From Tomitella biformata AHU 1821 (lineage in GTDB: Bacteria > Actinomycetota > Actinomycetes > Mycobacteriales > Mycobacteriaceae): a DNA stretch of 64,000 nt. Each line of letters starts with the position of its first letter. Position 1 is the first letter of the stretch. Location of the stretch: the NCBI RefSeq assembly GCF_000524475.1, contig NZ_BAVQ01000036.1, forward strand, positions 67,022 through 131,021, read 5' to 3'. The translations under genes and the position numbers were made by a program. A model generated the notes under the pieces. It searched no databases. It worked only from the letters and a program-made list of their open reading frames with translations, and was not told the origin of the DNA. Positions 17,348 to 25,752 of the stretch are shown here, piece after piece.

Positions 17348-18469
17348 ATGACCGATTCCGGCCGCGCCACCTCCCCACGCCCGAACCGTCGCGAGACGGC
17401 TCGTCGCGAGCCGGGCCGCAAAACCGTCCGTAGCCAGAGCAAACTCCAGCTGTTGCTGGGCGCGCTCATCTTCCTGGCGGTGGCGGCCAGCATCGTGATG
17501 GTCTTCACCGACAGCGTCACCATGCTCCGGATCGGCCTCGTCGCCGCGCTGTGGGCCGCCGTCATCGGCTCGATCGCCATGACGAAGTATCGGAAGGACT
17601 CCGAGAACGACGCCGCGAAGACTCGCGACCTCAAGCTGGTCTACGAGCTGCAGCTGGAGCGGGAGATCTCCGCCCGCCGCGAGTACGAGCTGGTGGTCGA
17701 GACGCAGGTCCGCCGGCAGGTCGAGGAGCAGGTCCGCGTCGAGTCCACCGAGGAGCTGATCGGGCTCCGCGAGGAGATTTCCGCGTTGCGCTCCAGCCTG
17801 GAGGCGCTGTTCGACGGCGAGCTGCCGGACGAGCGGACCGCTGTGCGCGCGGAGTCCCACCGTCTGCAGGAGCTCGCCGGCGCACCCGGCCGGCTGGTCG
17901 CGGCTCAGGCCGCCGACCTCCCCCCGATCGAGGACGTCGCTCTCGCCCAGGACGAGGACGCGGAGGGCTTCGAGCCGGACTACGAGGGCTACCGCCAGGC
18001 CGCGCAGACCGTGATCCCGGGCATCGCCGACGCCGATGATGACCCGCAGACCGCTGAGACGCAGATCCTGTCCGCCGAGGAGATCGCGGCCCAGGGCTAC
18101 GGGGTCCAGGGCTCCACCGTTTCGGACGCCGCAGCGGTGGAATACGACGCCGAGGACTACAGCACTGACGGCCAGGCGCTCGAGGTCGATGAGGTCGAGG
18201 TCGGTGAGGTCGAGGACCACGACGTCGAGGAGCACGCCGACGGGGATTATGCGGCAGACGATGACGCCGACGACGATGACGCCGACGACGAGGACGAGGC
18301 CGGCGAGGTCGAGGTAGAGCTTGACGATGCTGAGGAAGACCTCGCGGATGACTCCGAGCATTCGGTGCGAGCGGGCGGACGCTCCGTCGCGGACTTGATG
18401 GCCCGGCTACAGGCGAATGGGACCTTGCCGGAGAGCGGTGGCCGTCGCCGGCGCCGCTCCGAGGATTGA
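17348..18469 (+). CDS. membrane-anchored coiled-coil protein with acidic tail (DUF6779-like)
   Basis: 373 residues, matching by position and layout Rv3604c of M. tuberculosis. A basic N-terminus (1-35) is followed by two close hydrophobic helices (about 37-55 and 62-80), a charged coiled coil (about 85-165, many Glu/Arg heptads), and a strongly acidic tail (about 270-345) with Asp/Glu runs such as DDDADDDDADDEDE, ending in a basic SGGRRRRRSED. Likely a cytoplasmic-facing scaffold attached to the membrane. No enzymatic motif was found. Followed by a hairpin terminator. Confidence 0.75.
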   Translation: MTDSGRATSPRPNRRETARREPGRKTVRSQSKLQLLLGALIFLAVAASIVMVFTDSVTMLRIGLVAALWAAVIGSIAMTKYRKDSENDAAKTRDLKLVYELQLEREISARREYELVVETQVRRQVEEQVRVESTEELIGLREEISALRSSLEALFDGELPDERTAVRAESHRLQELAGAPGRLVAAQAADLPPIEDVALAQDEDAEGFEPDYEGYRQAAQTVIPGIADADDDPQTAETQILSAEEIAAQGYGVQGSTVSDAAAVEYDAEDYSTDGQALEVDEVEVGEVEDHDVEEHADGDYAADDDADDDDADDEDEAGEVEVELDDAEEDLADDSEHSVRAGGRSVADLMARLQANGTLPESGGRRRRRSED

Positions 18470-18503
18470 GTCCGACCCGAGAAGCTCCGAGCCGATAGGC
18501 CTT

Positions 18504-18539
18504 AGCCGCCCCCGCTGCCGCGCCGCAGCGGGGGCGGCT
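18504..18539 (+). terminator. stem-loop terminator
   Basis: A 15-bp perfect stem, AGCCGCCCCCGCTGC (18504-18518) with 18525-18539, and a 6-nt loop, after the coiled-coil protein gene. There is no T-run, common for actinobacterial terminators. Confidence 0.65.
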
Positions 18540-18625
18540 CGCATTAGTGGCGGGGACCGGGGACTGGGCCGTGGGGTGGGGAGTGAGTTGTCTCACCGTG
18601 GGCGCCATCCGAGCGGCCACCACGA

Positions 18626-18631
18626 TATTCT
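18626..18631 (+). promoter_or_regulatory. probable -10 (TATTCT) of the DUF2520-panC-panD-coaX operon
   Basis: TATTCT about 60 nt upstream of GTG 18692 in the only gap between the preceding terminator and this four-gene run. Confidence 0.35.
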
Positions 18632-18691
18632 CGAGCGGTACGTCCGGTACCTGCCCTGCAGGACTGGAACGCCTCTGGAAGGACTACTCGA

Positions 18692-19645
18692 GTGTCTGCA
18701 CTCGGACAGGCTCCCGGTCTGGGCAACATGCCCGGCCCCGATAACGAGACCGATTGGCCGCGGCCTGCGCGCCTGACCGTCGGCGTGATCTCCGCTGGGC
18801 GTGTCGGCTCAGCTCTCGGCGCCGCTCTCGAGCGCGCCGGGCATGTCGTCACCGCTGTCGCCGCTATCTCCGAGGCCTCCCTGGACCGCGCCCGCACGCG
18901 CCTGCCCGACACCCCGGTCCGCCCAGCCGTGGAGGTCGCGGCCGGCGCGGAGCTGCTCATCCTCGCGGTTCCGGACACCGAGCTTGAGGGCCTGGTCCGC
19001 GGACTCGCAGCCAGCGACGTCAGCTTCCGCAGCCGCATCGTGCTGCACACCTCCGGGGCGCAGGGGATCGGGGTGCTCGCGCCGCTAGCGGCGCGCGGCG
19101 CGATCTGCCTGGCGATCCACCCCGCGATGACCTTCACCGGCCACGAGGGCGACGTCGACCGCCTCATCTCCGCCTGCTTCGGCATCACCGCGCCCGACGA
19201 GGTCGGCTTCGCCATCGCCCAATCACTCGTCCTGGAGATCGGCGGGGAGCCTGTGCACGTGCCCGAGGCCAACCGCACGCTCTATCACGCGGCCCTCGCC
19301 CACGGCGCCAACCACCTGGTGACACTGGTCAACGACGCGGTGGCTGCGCTATCGCACGCGCTCGACGGCCAGGGCCTGCTGGACCAGGATGCCGCGGCCG
19401 GTGTGCCGCAGCGGATCCTCGCCCCGCTGTTGTCCGCGGCCCTCGACAACGCCCTGCGCTATGGCGATGCGGCACTCACCGGCCCCGTTGCACGGGGGGA
19501 CGCCGACGCCGTGGCCCGGCACCTGCGGGTGCTGGAGCAGGACGACACACGCATCGCCGCCAGCTACCGCGCGCTCTCACTACGCACCGCCCAGCGCATT
19601 GGCGCATCGCCCGAACTGATCGAGCAGTTGGAGGAATTGCAGTGA
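18692..19645 (+). CDS. Rossmann-like / DUF2520 dehydrogenase-family protein
   Basis: 317 residues with an N-terminal NAD(P)-binding fold ([20 protein letters not shown], about 30-49, glycine pattern GxxxxGxxxG) and a C-terminal helical DUF2520 domain resembling ketopantoate/prephenate-type reductases. Segment HPAMTFTG (about 146-153) is a family hallmark. It is fixed upstream of panC in mycobacteria (Rv3603c), so a role in pantothenate metabolism has been proposed from position; this is inference. GTG start follows GGAAGGA. The stop overlaps the GTG of panC by 4 nt. Confidence 0.85.
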   Translation: MSALGQAPGLGNMPGPDNETDWPRPARLTVGVISAGRVGSALGAALERAGHVVTAVAAISEASLDRARTRLPDTPVRPAVEVAAGAELLILAVPDTELEGLVRGLAASDVSFRSRIVLHTSGAQGIGVLAPLAARGAICLAIHPAMTFTGHEGDVDRLISACFGITAPDEVGFAIAQSLVLEIGGEPVHVPEANRTLYHAALAHGANHLVTLVNDAVAALSHALDGQGLLDQDAAAGVPQRILAPLLSAALDNALRYGDAALTGPVARGDADAVARHLRVLEQDDTRIAASYRALSLRTAQRIGASPELIEQLEELQ

Positions 19646-20589
19646 CCCGACCAAAATCCCGCGGCTACGTGCCCGGGGAGCTGACGGTGCACCACGATCC
19701 GGCGGACATCGCCGCGGTCTCCCGCGCGCTGCGCGGCGTCGGCCGGCAGATCGTGCTGGTGCCCACCATGGGCGCGCTGCACGCCGGACACATCGAGCTG
19801 GTGCGCCACGCCAAGCGGACTCCCGGCTCGGTGGTGATCGTCTCGGTCTTCGTCAACCCGCTGCAGTTCGGCGCTGGCGAGGACCTCGACGCGTACCCGC
19901 GCACCCTGGATCAGGACCTCGAATTGCTGCGTGCGGAGGGGGTCGAGCTCGTATTCGCACCCACCGCCGCGCAGATGTACCCGAGGGGCCCACGCACGAT
20001 GGTCCATCCGGGGCCGCTGGGCGCGGAGCTGGAGGGCGGCGCCCGGCCGACACACTTCGGCGGGATGCTCACGGTCGTCTGCAAGCTGTTCACGATCACC
20101 AGCCCGCACAGCGCGTACTTCGGCGAGAAGGACTACCAGCAGCTGACGCTGATCCGGGAGATGGTCGGCGACCTCAACCTGGACGTGCGCGTTGTCGGCG
20201 TGCCCACGGTCCGCGAGGCCGACGGCCTCGCGCTGTCCTCCCGCAACCGCTACCTCAGCGCGGAGCACCGCGCACTGGCGACGACGCTCGCCGCGGCCCT
20301 GGTCGCCGGCGCGCATGCCGCGGGCGACGGCGGTCAGGCCGTGCTGGACACCGCCCGTGCCGTCCTGGCAACCGCGCCGGAGCTCGAGGTCGACTACCTC
20401 GAGCTGCGCGGCCTGGATCTGGGTCCTGCGCCGGAGCTGGGGGACGGGCGGCTGCTCATCGCGGCACGACTGGGCGGCACCAGGCTCATCGACAATGTCG
20501 GGGTGCCCATCGGCGTCGGCTTCACTGGCTCGGACACCCCCGGTGTCCCCGAGGACGAGCTCACAGCTAGCCACTTCCAAGACAACTAG
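19642..20589 (+). CDS. panC: pantothenate synthetase
   Basis: 315 residues. Joins pantoate and beta-alanine with ATP via a pantoyl-adenylate. The nucleotidyl-transferase HxGH equivalent is GALHAGH (about 37-43), FVNPLQF follows, [10 protein letters not shown] binds ATP, and the KMSKS-like SSRNRYL is present. GTG overlaps the DUF2520 stop. The C-terminal 20 residues (Gly/Thr/Asp rich) extend beyond the usual dimerisation domain. Confidence 0.95.
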   Translation: MTRPKSRGYVPGELTVHHDPADIAAVSRALRGVGRQIVLVPTMGALHAGHIELVRHAKRTPGSVVIVSVFVNPLQFGAGEDLDAYPRTLDQDLELLRAEGVELVFAPTAAQMYPRGPRTMVHPGPLGAELEGGARPTHFGGMLTVVCKLFTITSPHSAYFGEKDYQQLTLIREMVGDLNLDVRVVGVPTVREADGLALSSRNRYLSAEHRALATTLAAALVAGAHAAGDGGQAVLDTARAVLATAPELEVDYLELRGLDLGPAPELGDGRLLIAARLGGTRLIDNVGVPIGVGFTGSDTPGVPEDELTASHFQDN

Positions 20590-20617
20590 TCCGCACACTC
20601 CTAACCGAGAGGCCAAC

Positions 20618-21046
20618 ATGTTCCGCACAATGCTCAAGTCCAAAATCCACCGCGCGACGGTCACCCACGCGGACCTGCATTACGTCGGCTCCGTCACGGT
20701 TGACGCGGACCTGATGAAGGCCGCCGACCTCTACGAGGGCGAGCAGGTCGCCATCGTCGACATCAACAACGGCAACCGCCTCGAGACCTACGTGATCACG
20801 GGCGAGCCAGGCTCGGGGGTCATCGGCATCAACGGCGCGGCCGCGCACTTGATCGACCCGGGCGACCTCGTCATCCTCATCTCCTACGCGATGATGGACG
20901 AGAAGGAGTGCCGCGAGTTCGAGCCCCGCGTCGTGTTCGTCGACGAGCTCAACCGGCCCGTGGACCTCGGCTCCAACCCCGGCCACGCGCCGGCCGACTC
21001 GGGCCTGGTCAGCATGCAGCACGTCCTCGAGCCCACCCTGGCCTGA
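20618..21046 (+). CDS. panD: aspartate 1-decarboxylase (pyruvoyl)
   Basis: 142 residues. Makes beta-alanine, the second PanC substrate. The self-cleavage site is Gly24-Ser25 in HYVGSVTVD, which generates the pyruvoyl cofactor; the fold-defining [14 protein letters not shown] and [12 protein letters not shown] segments are intact. ATG 20618 has a weak GAGAGG upstream (28 nt after panC). The 3' end is the usual extended mycobacterial tail. Confidence 0.95.
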   Translation: MFRTMLKSKIHRATVTHADLHYVGSVTVDADLMKAADLYEGEQVAIVDINNGNRLETYVITGEPGSGVIGINGAAAHLIDPGDLVILISYAMMDEKECREFEPRVVFVDELNRPVDLGSNPGHAPADSGLVSMQHVLEPTLA

Positions 21047-21048
21047 CG

Positions 21049-21867
21049 TTGCTCCTGGCCATCGATGTCGGCAACACCAATCTGTCCCTCGCGGTCTTCG
21101 AGGGACAGGGTGCCGACGCGGATGTGGTGCTGCGCCGCCGGATGCGCACGGACGCGCGACTGACCTCGGACGAGATCGCGCTGACCGTGAACGGCCTGCT
21201 GGGCCGGCACGCCGAGCGGATCACTGGAATCTCCGCGCTGTCCACGGTCCCGTCGGTGCTGCGTGAGATGCGGATGATGCTCGACCGCTATTGGCGAGAC
21301 CTGCCGCAGGTCGTCGTCGCCCCCGGCGTGCGCACCGGGGTGCCGCTGCAGGTCGACAACCCGAAGGAGGTGGGCGCGGACCGCGTGATGAACGCGCTCG
21401 CCGCGCATCACCTCTTCGCGTGCCCGACGATCGTCGTGGACTTCGGCACCTCCACCCGCGTGGACGTGGTCACCGGCGACGGCGAGTTTCTGGGCGGCGC
21501 CATCGCCCCCGGCATCGACATCTCCGTGGACGCGCTCACGGCCGCAGGCGCCGCGCTGCGCAAGGTCGAGCTGGTGCGTCCGCGCTCGGTGATCGGGAAG
21601 TCCACCGTGGAATGCCTGCAGTCCGGCGTCATCTTCGGCTTCGCCGGGCAGGTAGACGGCCTCGTCCGGCGCGTGCAGCGCGAACTGCCCGAGTTCGACT
21701 CCGACGACGTGGCCGTGGTCGCCACCGGCGGCCTGGCCAGCCTGGTGATCGACGAGTGCGAGACCATCACCGACCACGAGCCCGACCTCACCGTCACGGG
21801 GCTGCGGTTGGTGTTCGAACGCAACCAGGCCGGGACGCGGGCCGGCCGGCGCAATGTCCGCGGCTGA
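21049..21867 (+). CDS. coaX: type III pantothenate kinase
   Basis: 272 residues, equal to the mycobacterial CoaX length. It phosphorylates pantothenate in CoA synthesis using the ASKHA fold: phosphate-1 motif LLAIDVGNTN at the N-terminus, DRVMNALAAHH, and the DFGTSTRVDVV phosphate-2 motif; GGAIAPGIDIS is the pantothenate site. Start taken as TTG 21049, 2 nt after the panD stop, giving LLLAIDVGNT. DUF2520-panC-panD-coaX form one operon. Confidence 0.93.
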   Translation: MLLAIDVGNTNLSLAVFEGQGADADVVLRRRMRTDARLTSDEIALTVNGLLGRHAERITGISALSTVPSVLREMRMMLDRYWRDLPQVVVAPGVRTGVPLQVDNPKEVGADRVMNALAAHHLFACPTIVVDFGTSTRVDVVTGDGEFLGGAIAPGIDISVDALTAAGAALRKVELVRPRSVIGKSTVECLQSGVIFGFAGQVDGLVRRVQRELPEFDSDDVAVVATGGLASLVIDECETITDHEPDLTVTGLRLVFERNQAGTRAGRRNVRG

Positions 21868-21907
21868 TCGCTGGCAATTGCTCGGATCCTATGGCATTAT
21901 TCACGAT

Positions 21908-22009
21908 GTGATTGCTCGCAGTGTGGCCCCGCAGAACGCCTTTGGCGTCCCTGTCGGCGTCGCCGCCTGCGTACGGGCCTGCAGTGCCTTGGAGTGTTGT
22001 CGAGGCTGA
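21908..22009 (+). CDS. cysteine-rich leader ORF (candidate cysteine attenuator)
   Basis: A 33-codon GTG-initiated frame whose last 13 residues are CVRACSALECCRG: four cysteines, two adjacent, then stop. A CATTAT hexamer (21895-21900) ends 7 nt before the GTG, the spacing seen for leaderless starts in this window, and there is no Shine-Dalgarno. Its end overlaps a small hairpin (CGAGGC 22001-22006 with GCCTCG 22015-22020), whose loop contains CCTCC able to pair with the GGAG ribosome-binding site of the rhodanese-like gene 38 nt after the stop. This layout is that of actinobacterial polycysteine leader peptides that sense cysteine supply upstream of sulfur genes. Function is inference. Confidence 0.55.
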   Translation: MIARSVAPQNAFGVPVGVAACVRACSALECCRG

Positions 22010-22040
22010 CCTCCGCCTCGACCATCCCTCACTCCTGGAG
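22001..22040 (+). promoter_or_regulatory. putative RNA hairpin and RBS region between the Cys-leader and the rhodanese-like gene
   Basis: A 6-bp perfect stem CGAGGC/GCCTCG (22001-22006, 22015-22020) overlaps the leader stop; the loop TGACCTCC includes an anti-SD CTCC, and the SD (CTGGAG, 22035-22040) follows, 7 nt before ATG 22048. Confidence 0.4.
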
Positions 22041-22047
22041 TTCTCCC

Positions 22048-22506
22048 ATGACTGCTTTCTTGGCAGATCTGTCTGTTTCTGCCCTTTCCCCTCCCACGAC
22101 CCGGCCCGCTGGCTATTCCCGGCCACTACGCGTGGCCGCCACCGACCTGTCTGCTGCGGTACTGCGTGGTGCCGTCGTCGTCGATATTCGGCCCCAATCG
22201 GCCCGAGCCGTGGAGGGCACGCTGCCCGGCGCACTGGCCATCGAGCCGGCACTGCTGGCGGACCGCCTGGACTCGTCGGCGCCCACCCGACTGGCCCTCG
22301 CCGTCGACCAGGACGTCGAGTGGGTGCTGGTCAGCAGCGACGGCAGCGTCTCCGCACGCGTCGCCACTGCGCTGCAGCAATTGGGCCTACGCAACGTCGT
22401 GGACGTCGCGGGCGGCTATCGCGCGCTCCGGGCGGAAGGCGGGGTGGGTGCGGTGTCCTCGGCGCAGCACCTGCGTCGGGAAGCGCGGTCGATCTCAGCG
22501 CACTAG
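22048..22506 (+). CDS. rhodanese-like domain protein, catalytic Cys replaced
   Basis: 152 residues with a single rhodanese homology domain (about 35-150): VVVDIRPQSARAVEGTLPGALAI and the terminal NVVDVAGGYRALRAEGG are typical. The active-site loop, normally CxxGxRS, reads SSDGSVSAR, so the persulfide-forming cysteine is missing (Ser). It is unlikely to be an active sulfurtransferase and may bind ligands or be a degenerate paralogue. ATG 22048 has CTGGAG 7 nt upstream. It sits behind a cysteine-rich leader ORF, which links it to sulfur status, and ahead of lysS, which has its own promoter. Confidence 0.7.
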   Translation: MTAFLADLSVSALSPPTTRPAGYSRPLRVAATDLSAAVLRGAVVVDIRPQSARAVEGTLPGALAIEPALLADRLDSSAPTRLALAVDQDVEWVLVSSDGSVSARVATALQQLGLRNVVDVAGGYRALRAEGGVGAVSSAQHLRREARSISAH

Positions 22507-22568
22507 CCGTAATCGCGGGTGCCGGCCGGGTAGTGCGTGCCGGACACCACGTGACGCCCAACACGCAC

Positions 22569-22574
22569 TACCCT
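22569..22574 (+). promoter_or_regulatory. -10 element TACCCT, leaderless start of lysS
   Basis: TACCCT ends 8 nt before GTG 22583; no Shine-Dalgarno is seen. Confidence 0.45.
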
Positions 22575-22582
22575 GAGTCACC

Positions 22583-24136
22583 GTGAGTGATAACGCGTCA
22601 GCCCAGCCGCAGCCTTCCCCCGCCGCCACTTCGGCCGCGGTCGAAGATCCGTCGAATGCGATTCCGGAGCAGCATCGGATCCGCATGGAAAAACGCGAGC
22701 GGATGCTCGCGGAGGGCTTGGACCCGTACCCGGTCTCGGTCCCGCGCACCCATTCCCTGGCAGAGATTCGCGCGGCTCACCCCGCGCTCGAACCCGATAC
22801 CCAGACCGGCGACATTGTCGGTATCTCGGGCCGGGTCATCTTTCTCCGCAACACCGGAAAATTGTGCTTCGCCACCCTGCAGGAGGGCGACGGCACGCAG
22901 TTGCAGGCGATGATCAGCCTGGCCGGCGTGGGGGAGGAATCCCTGGCGCAGTGGAAGGCGTTCGTCGACCTCGGCGACATCGTCTTTGTGCACGGTGAGG
23001 TGATCAGTTCTCGCCGTGGCGAGCTCAGCGTGATGGCGGCTTCCTGGACGATGGCTTCGAAGTCGCTGCGTCCGCTGCCCGTCGCGCATAAGGAAATGAG
23101 CGAGGAATCACGTATCCGCCAACGCTACGTTGATTTGATCGTGCGTCCAGAAGCGCGCCGTATCGCCCGTGAGCGAATCGCTGTGATGAGTTCGCTGCGC
23201 GCGGCGATGACCAAGCGAGGCTTCCTTGAAGTCGAGACGCCGATGTTGCAGACTGTGCACGGCGGGGCCGCCGCCCGGCCTTTCGCGACCCATTCAAACG
23301 CGCTAGACCTTGAGTTGTTCCTGCGTATCGCACCGGAGCTATTCCTGAAGCGCTGTGTGGTCGGCGGCATTGACCAGGTTTTCGAGATCAACCGGAATTT
23401 CCGCAATGAAGGCGTCGACTCGACGCATTCGCCGGAGTTCGCGATGCTTGAGACCTATCAGGCATATGGCACATATGACGATTCGGCACGTATGACCCGG
23501 GAGCTTGTGCAGGAGATTGCCGATGACGTATTCGGTACTCGCGTGCTGACCTTGGTGGACGGCAGCACGTATGACATTAGTGGGGAATGGGCCACGCTAG
23601 AGATGTACCCGTCACTCTCCGCGGCGCTGGGGACGGAGATCACCCCGGACACTACTATTGCCGAACTGCTAGCGCATGCGGACAAGCTGGGGGTCGAGGT
23701 GCCCAAGAAGGCCGTCAACCACGGCAAGCTGGTCGAAGAGCTCTGGGAGTTCCTGGTGGGCGACCATTTGACCGCGCCGACCTTTGTCCGCGACTTCCCC
23801 GCGGAGACGTCGCCGTTGACCCGGCCGCATCGCACAATCAAGGGTGTTACCGAGAAATGGGACCTCTACGTGCGGGGATTCGAGCTCGCCACCGGATATT
23901 CCGAATTGGTAGATCCCGTTATCCAACGCGAGAACTTCCTGGCCCAGGCGCAGTTGGCGGCAGACGGCGATGTCGAGGCGATGGCACTCGACGAGGAGTT
24001 CCTGGCCGCAATGGAGTTCGCGATGCCGCCGACCACCGGAACGGGAATGGGCGTCGATCGATTGCTGATGGCGCTGACCGGTCTGGGAATCAGGGAGACC
24101 ATCCTGTTTCCAATGGTGAAGCCCGCTACCGATTGA
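22583..24136 (+). CDS. lysS: lysyl-tRNA synthetase, class II
   Basis: 517 residues. N-terminal OB-fold anticodon domain (about 60-165), then the class II catalytic domain: motif 1 near [11 protein letters not shown], motif 2 [20 protein letters not shown], motif 3 [15 protein letters not shown] at the C-terminus. GTG start gives an Ala/Pro-rich disordered extension of about 30 residues before [14 protein letters not shown]. Gene order lysS-lsr2 matches M. tuberculosis (Rv3598c-Rv3597c). Third codon positions in the middle of this gene use A/T more often than its neighbours, visible by eye but not quantified. Confidence 0.96.
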   Translation: MSDNASAQPQPSPAATSAAVEDPSNAIPEQHRIRMEKRERMLAEGLDPYPVSVPRTHSLAEIRAAHPALEPDTQTGDIVGISGRVIFLRNTGKLCFATLQEGDGTQLQAMISLAGVGEESLAQWKAFVDLGDIVFVHGEVISSRRGELSVMAASWTMASKSLRPLPVAHKEMSEESRIRQRYVDLIVRPEARRIARERIAVMSSLRAAMTKRGFLEVETPMLQTVHGGAAARPFATHSNALDLELFLRIAPELFLKRCVVGGIDQVFEINRNFRNEGVDSTHSPEFAMLETYQAYGTYDDSARMTRELVQEIADDVFGTRVLTLVDGSTYDISGEWATLEMYPSLSAALGTEITPDTTIAELLAHADKLGVEVPKKAVNHGKLVEELWEFLVGDHLTAPTFVRDFPAETSPLTRPHRTIKGVTEKWDLYVRGFELATGYSELVDPVIQRENFLAQAQLAADGDVEAMALDEEFLAAMEFAMPPTTGTGMGVDRLLMALTGLGIRETILFPMVKPATD

Positions 24137-24160
24137 CTGTCCAGTCAATTCGTTGACTGG
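24132..24160. repeat. TTGACTG palindrome at the end of lysS
   Basis: ATTGACTG-TC-CAGTCAAT (24132-24149) is a perfect 8-bp inverted repeat containing the lysS stop codon, followed by a third TTGACTG (24153-24159). Either the end of the lysS transcript or a binding site; no T-run. Confidence 0.45.
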
Positions 24161-24225
24161 GTTCAGCGTAATTGATCAGGCTCGAAGCCCGAAGTTCTGC
24201 AATATCTGTTGAAGCGAGTACTCTC

Positions 24226-24268
24226 GTATTCAGGGGATAGGGTCAATTGAAGAATTGCCTCTGAATAC
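24226..24268 (+). promoter_or_regulatory. nested hairpin in the lsr2 upstream region
   Basis: Outer arms GTATTCAGGGG (24226-24236) and CCTCTGAATAC (24258-24268), complementary apart from one G.U; inner arms CAATT/AATTG (24244-24248, 24253-24257) with loop GAAG. It ends 38 nt before the lsr2 ATG in DNA clearly more AT-rich than the surroundings, fitting the preference of Lsr2 for AT-rich DNA and autoregulation. Confidence 0.45.
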
Positions 24269-24306
24269 AACTGCTTTCGGACATGCAAGCAAGGGATGAG
24301 GGTGTA

Positions 24307-24651
24307 ATGGCCAAGAAGGTTACCGTGACGTTGGTGGACGATATCGACCTGGAGTCGACCGCCGACGAGACCGTAGAGTTCGCGCTCGACGGCGTGACGT
24401 ACGAGATTGATCTGTCGGATGCGAATGCCACAGCGCTCCGTGAGAGCCTGGCAACCTGGATTGCCAGCGCACGACGCTCCGGCGGCCGTCGCAAGACCGG
24501 TGTCCGTCCGACGGTTGGCGTTCGCAGTGGTGCATCGCACCGCGAGGAGACCGCAGCCATTCGCAGCTGGGCGCGGGAGAACGGGTTCACCGTCTCGGCG
24601 CGTGGCCGCATCCCCACCGAGGTGCTCGACGCCTACCAGAAGGCCAGCTGA
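24307..24651 (+). CDS. lsr2: nucleoid-associated protein Lsr2
   Basis: 114 residues. Xenogeneic silencer that bridges AT-rich DNA. The N-terminal dimerisation domain ([29 protein letters not shown] region, 1-60) is joined by a basic linker to the C-terminal DNA-binding domain, in which the AT-hook-like RGR lies in SARGRIP (about 98-104) after [13 protein letters not shown] 24307 is preceded by GATGAGGG; the upstream in-frame ATG 24283 adds unconserved residues. Followed by a perfect intrinsic terminator, so it is monocistronic. Confidence 0.95.
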   Translation: MAKKVTVTLVDDIDLESTADETVEFALDGVTYEIDLSDANATALRESLATWIASARRSGGRRKTGVRPTVGVRSGASHREETAAIRSWARENGFTVSARGRIPTEVLDAYQKAS

Positions 24652-24681
24652 ACTAACGGCGCCTAGCCGTTGAAGTGCTAG

Positions 24682-24725
24682 CGGGTGCCCTCGCCAATCC
24701 ACGGATTGGCGAGGGCACCCGTTTT
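24682..24725 (+). terminator. rho-independent terminator of lsr2
   Basis: 19-bp perfect stem (24682-24700 with 24703-24721, reading CGGGTGCCCTCGCCAATCC in the first arm) followed directly by TTTT. Confidence 0.92.
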
Positions 24726-24828
24726 CGCGCCCGTTGCGCCAGAAATGCTGCCCATTGTGCTGGACAATGCTCGATTTCGTGTTAACTTCGGCACACGCTA
24801 TTTCCGGCGTGAACCGTGAGGGGTCTCG

Positions 24829-25746
24829 ATGCGCACACTGTGGTCCACGGCGTTTATGGCCGTGGGTGTGATTGCCCTCCTGGCCGGCGCGACAGCAGCG
24901 GCGGCCGACCCACTCCCGGTGCCGCCAACCTTCTTCTCTGGCATCGGCCCTGAGCTCGGCAATCCCGGCGGGGACCTCCCCGGAGTCAACGAGTGGGACT
25001 GCCGGCCCGGCGCCGCGCATCCCAATCCCGTGATCCTGGTCCACGGCACCGCCGGCGGCGCGCAGACGAACTGGGGCCCGATGGCCCCGCGGCTGAAGAA
25101 CGAGGGTTACTGCGTCTACGCGCTGACCTACGGCTCGATTCCCGGGTCGCCCTGGCCGGTCAACCAACTCGGCGGGCTCATGCGGATGGACGACAGCGCG
25201 GCGGAGTTATCCGCCTTTGTGGACAAAGTGCTGGCGGCCAGCGGGGCGAAGGAAGTGGACTTCGTCGGGCACTCGCAAGGCACGCTGATGCCGAACTACT
25301 ACGTCAAGGAGCTCGGCGGCGCGGAGAAGGTCGGCCGATACGTCTCGCTGGCGCCGATGTGGAACGGCACGGGCATGGAACTTGGCGGCGAGGTCCTCGG
25401 CGACAGCGCCAGCGTGGCGGACGCGCTGAAGCCGTACGCGGTGGGGCAGATGATCGACGGTCCAGGCTTCTTGGCGCAGATGCACGCCGGCGGGGTTTAC
25501 GCGCCGGGGGTGCAGTACACCAACATCATGACCCGCTACGACGAGCTGGTGCTGCCGTATACCTCCGGATATGTCGAGGGCCCGAACGCCACAAACATCG
25601 TGGTGCAGGACGAGTGCGCGCAGGACTTCTCCGATCATCTCGCCATCGCGGCTTCTGTGCGCGCGCAGCAGTACGTGCTCAACGCCCTCGACCCCGACCA
25701 CGCCCAGCCCGTGCCCTGTGTGTTCGTGCCACCGATCTTTGGCTGA
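24829..25746 (+). CDS. secreted lipase/esterase (class 2 lipase, alpha/beta hydrolase), copy 1
   Basis: 305 residues. Signal peptide 1-26 (MRTLWSTAFMAVGVIALLAG then AxA). The alpha/beta hydrolase core has the oxyanion strand VILVHGTAGG (68-77) and the nucleophile elbow GHSQG with Ser149; a C-terminal DHLAIAA His completes a likely triad with an Asp in MTRYDELV. Four conserved Cys suggest two disulfides (WDC, GYC, DEC, VPC). It is close to copy 2 over its whole length (for instance TLMPNYYV and LPGVNEWDC are shared). Exported triacylglycerol or ester hydrolysis is inferred from the family. Preceded by an AT-rich segment that may hold the promoter (TTAACT near 24781). Confidence 0.85.
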   Translation: MRTLWSTAFMAVGVIALLAGATAAAADPLPVPPTFFSGIGPELGNPGGDLPGVNEWDCRPGAAHPNPVILVHGTAGGAQTNWGPMAPRLKNEGYCVYALTYGSIPGSPWPVNQLGGLMRMDDSAAELSAFVDKVLAASGAKEVDFVGHSQGTLMPNYYVKELGGAEKVGRYVSLAPMWNGTGMELGGEVLGDSASVADALKPYAVGQMIDGPGFLAQMHAGGVYAPGVQYTNIMTRYDELVLPYTSGYVEGPNATNIVVQDECAQDFSDHLAIAASVRAQQYVLNALDPDHAQPVPCVFVPPIFG

Positions 25747-25752
25747 TATCCC

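Noticed and set aside
22583-24136. Horizontal transfer of lysS suggested by more A/T in third positions
   Set aside because: Other conserved highly expressed genes (carD) show a similar softening, and gene order is ancestral; no count was made.
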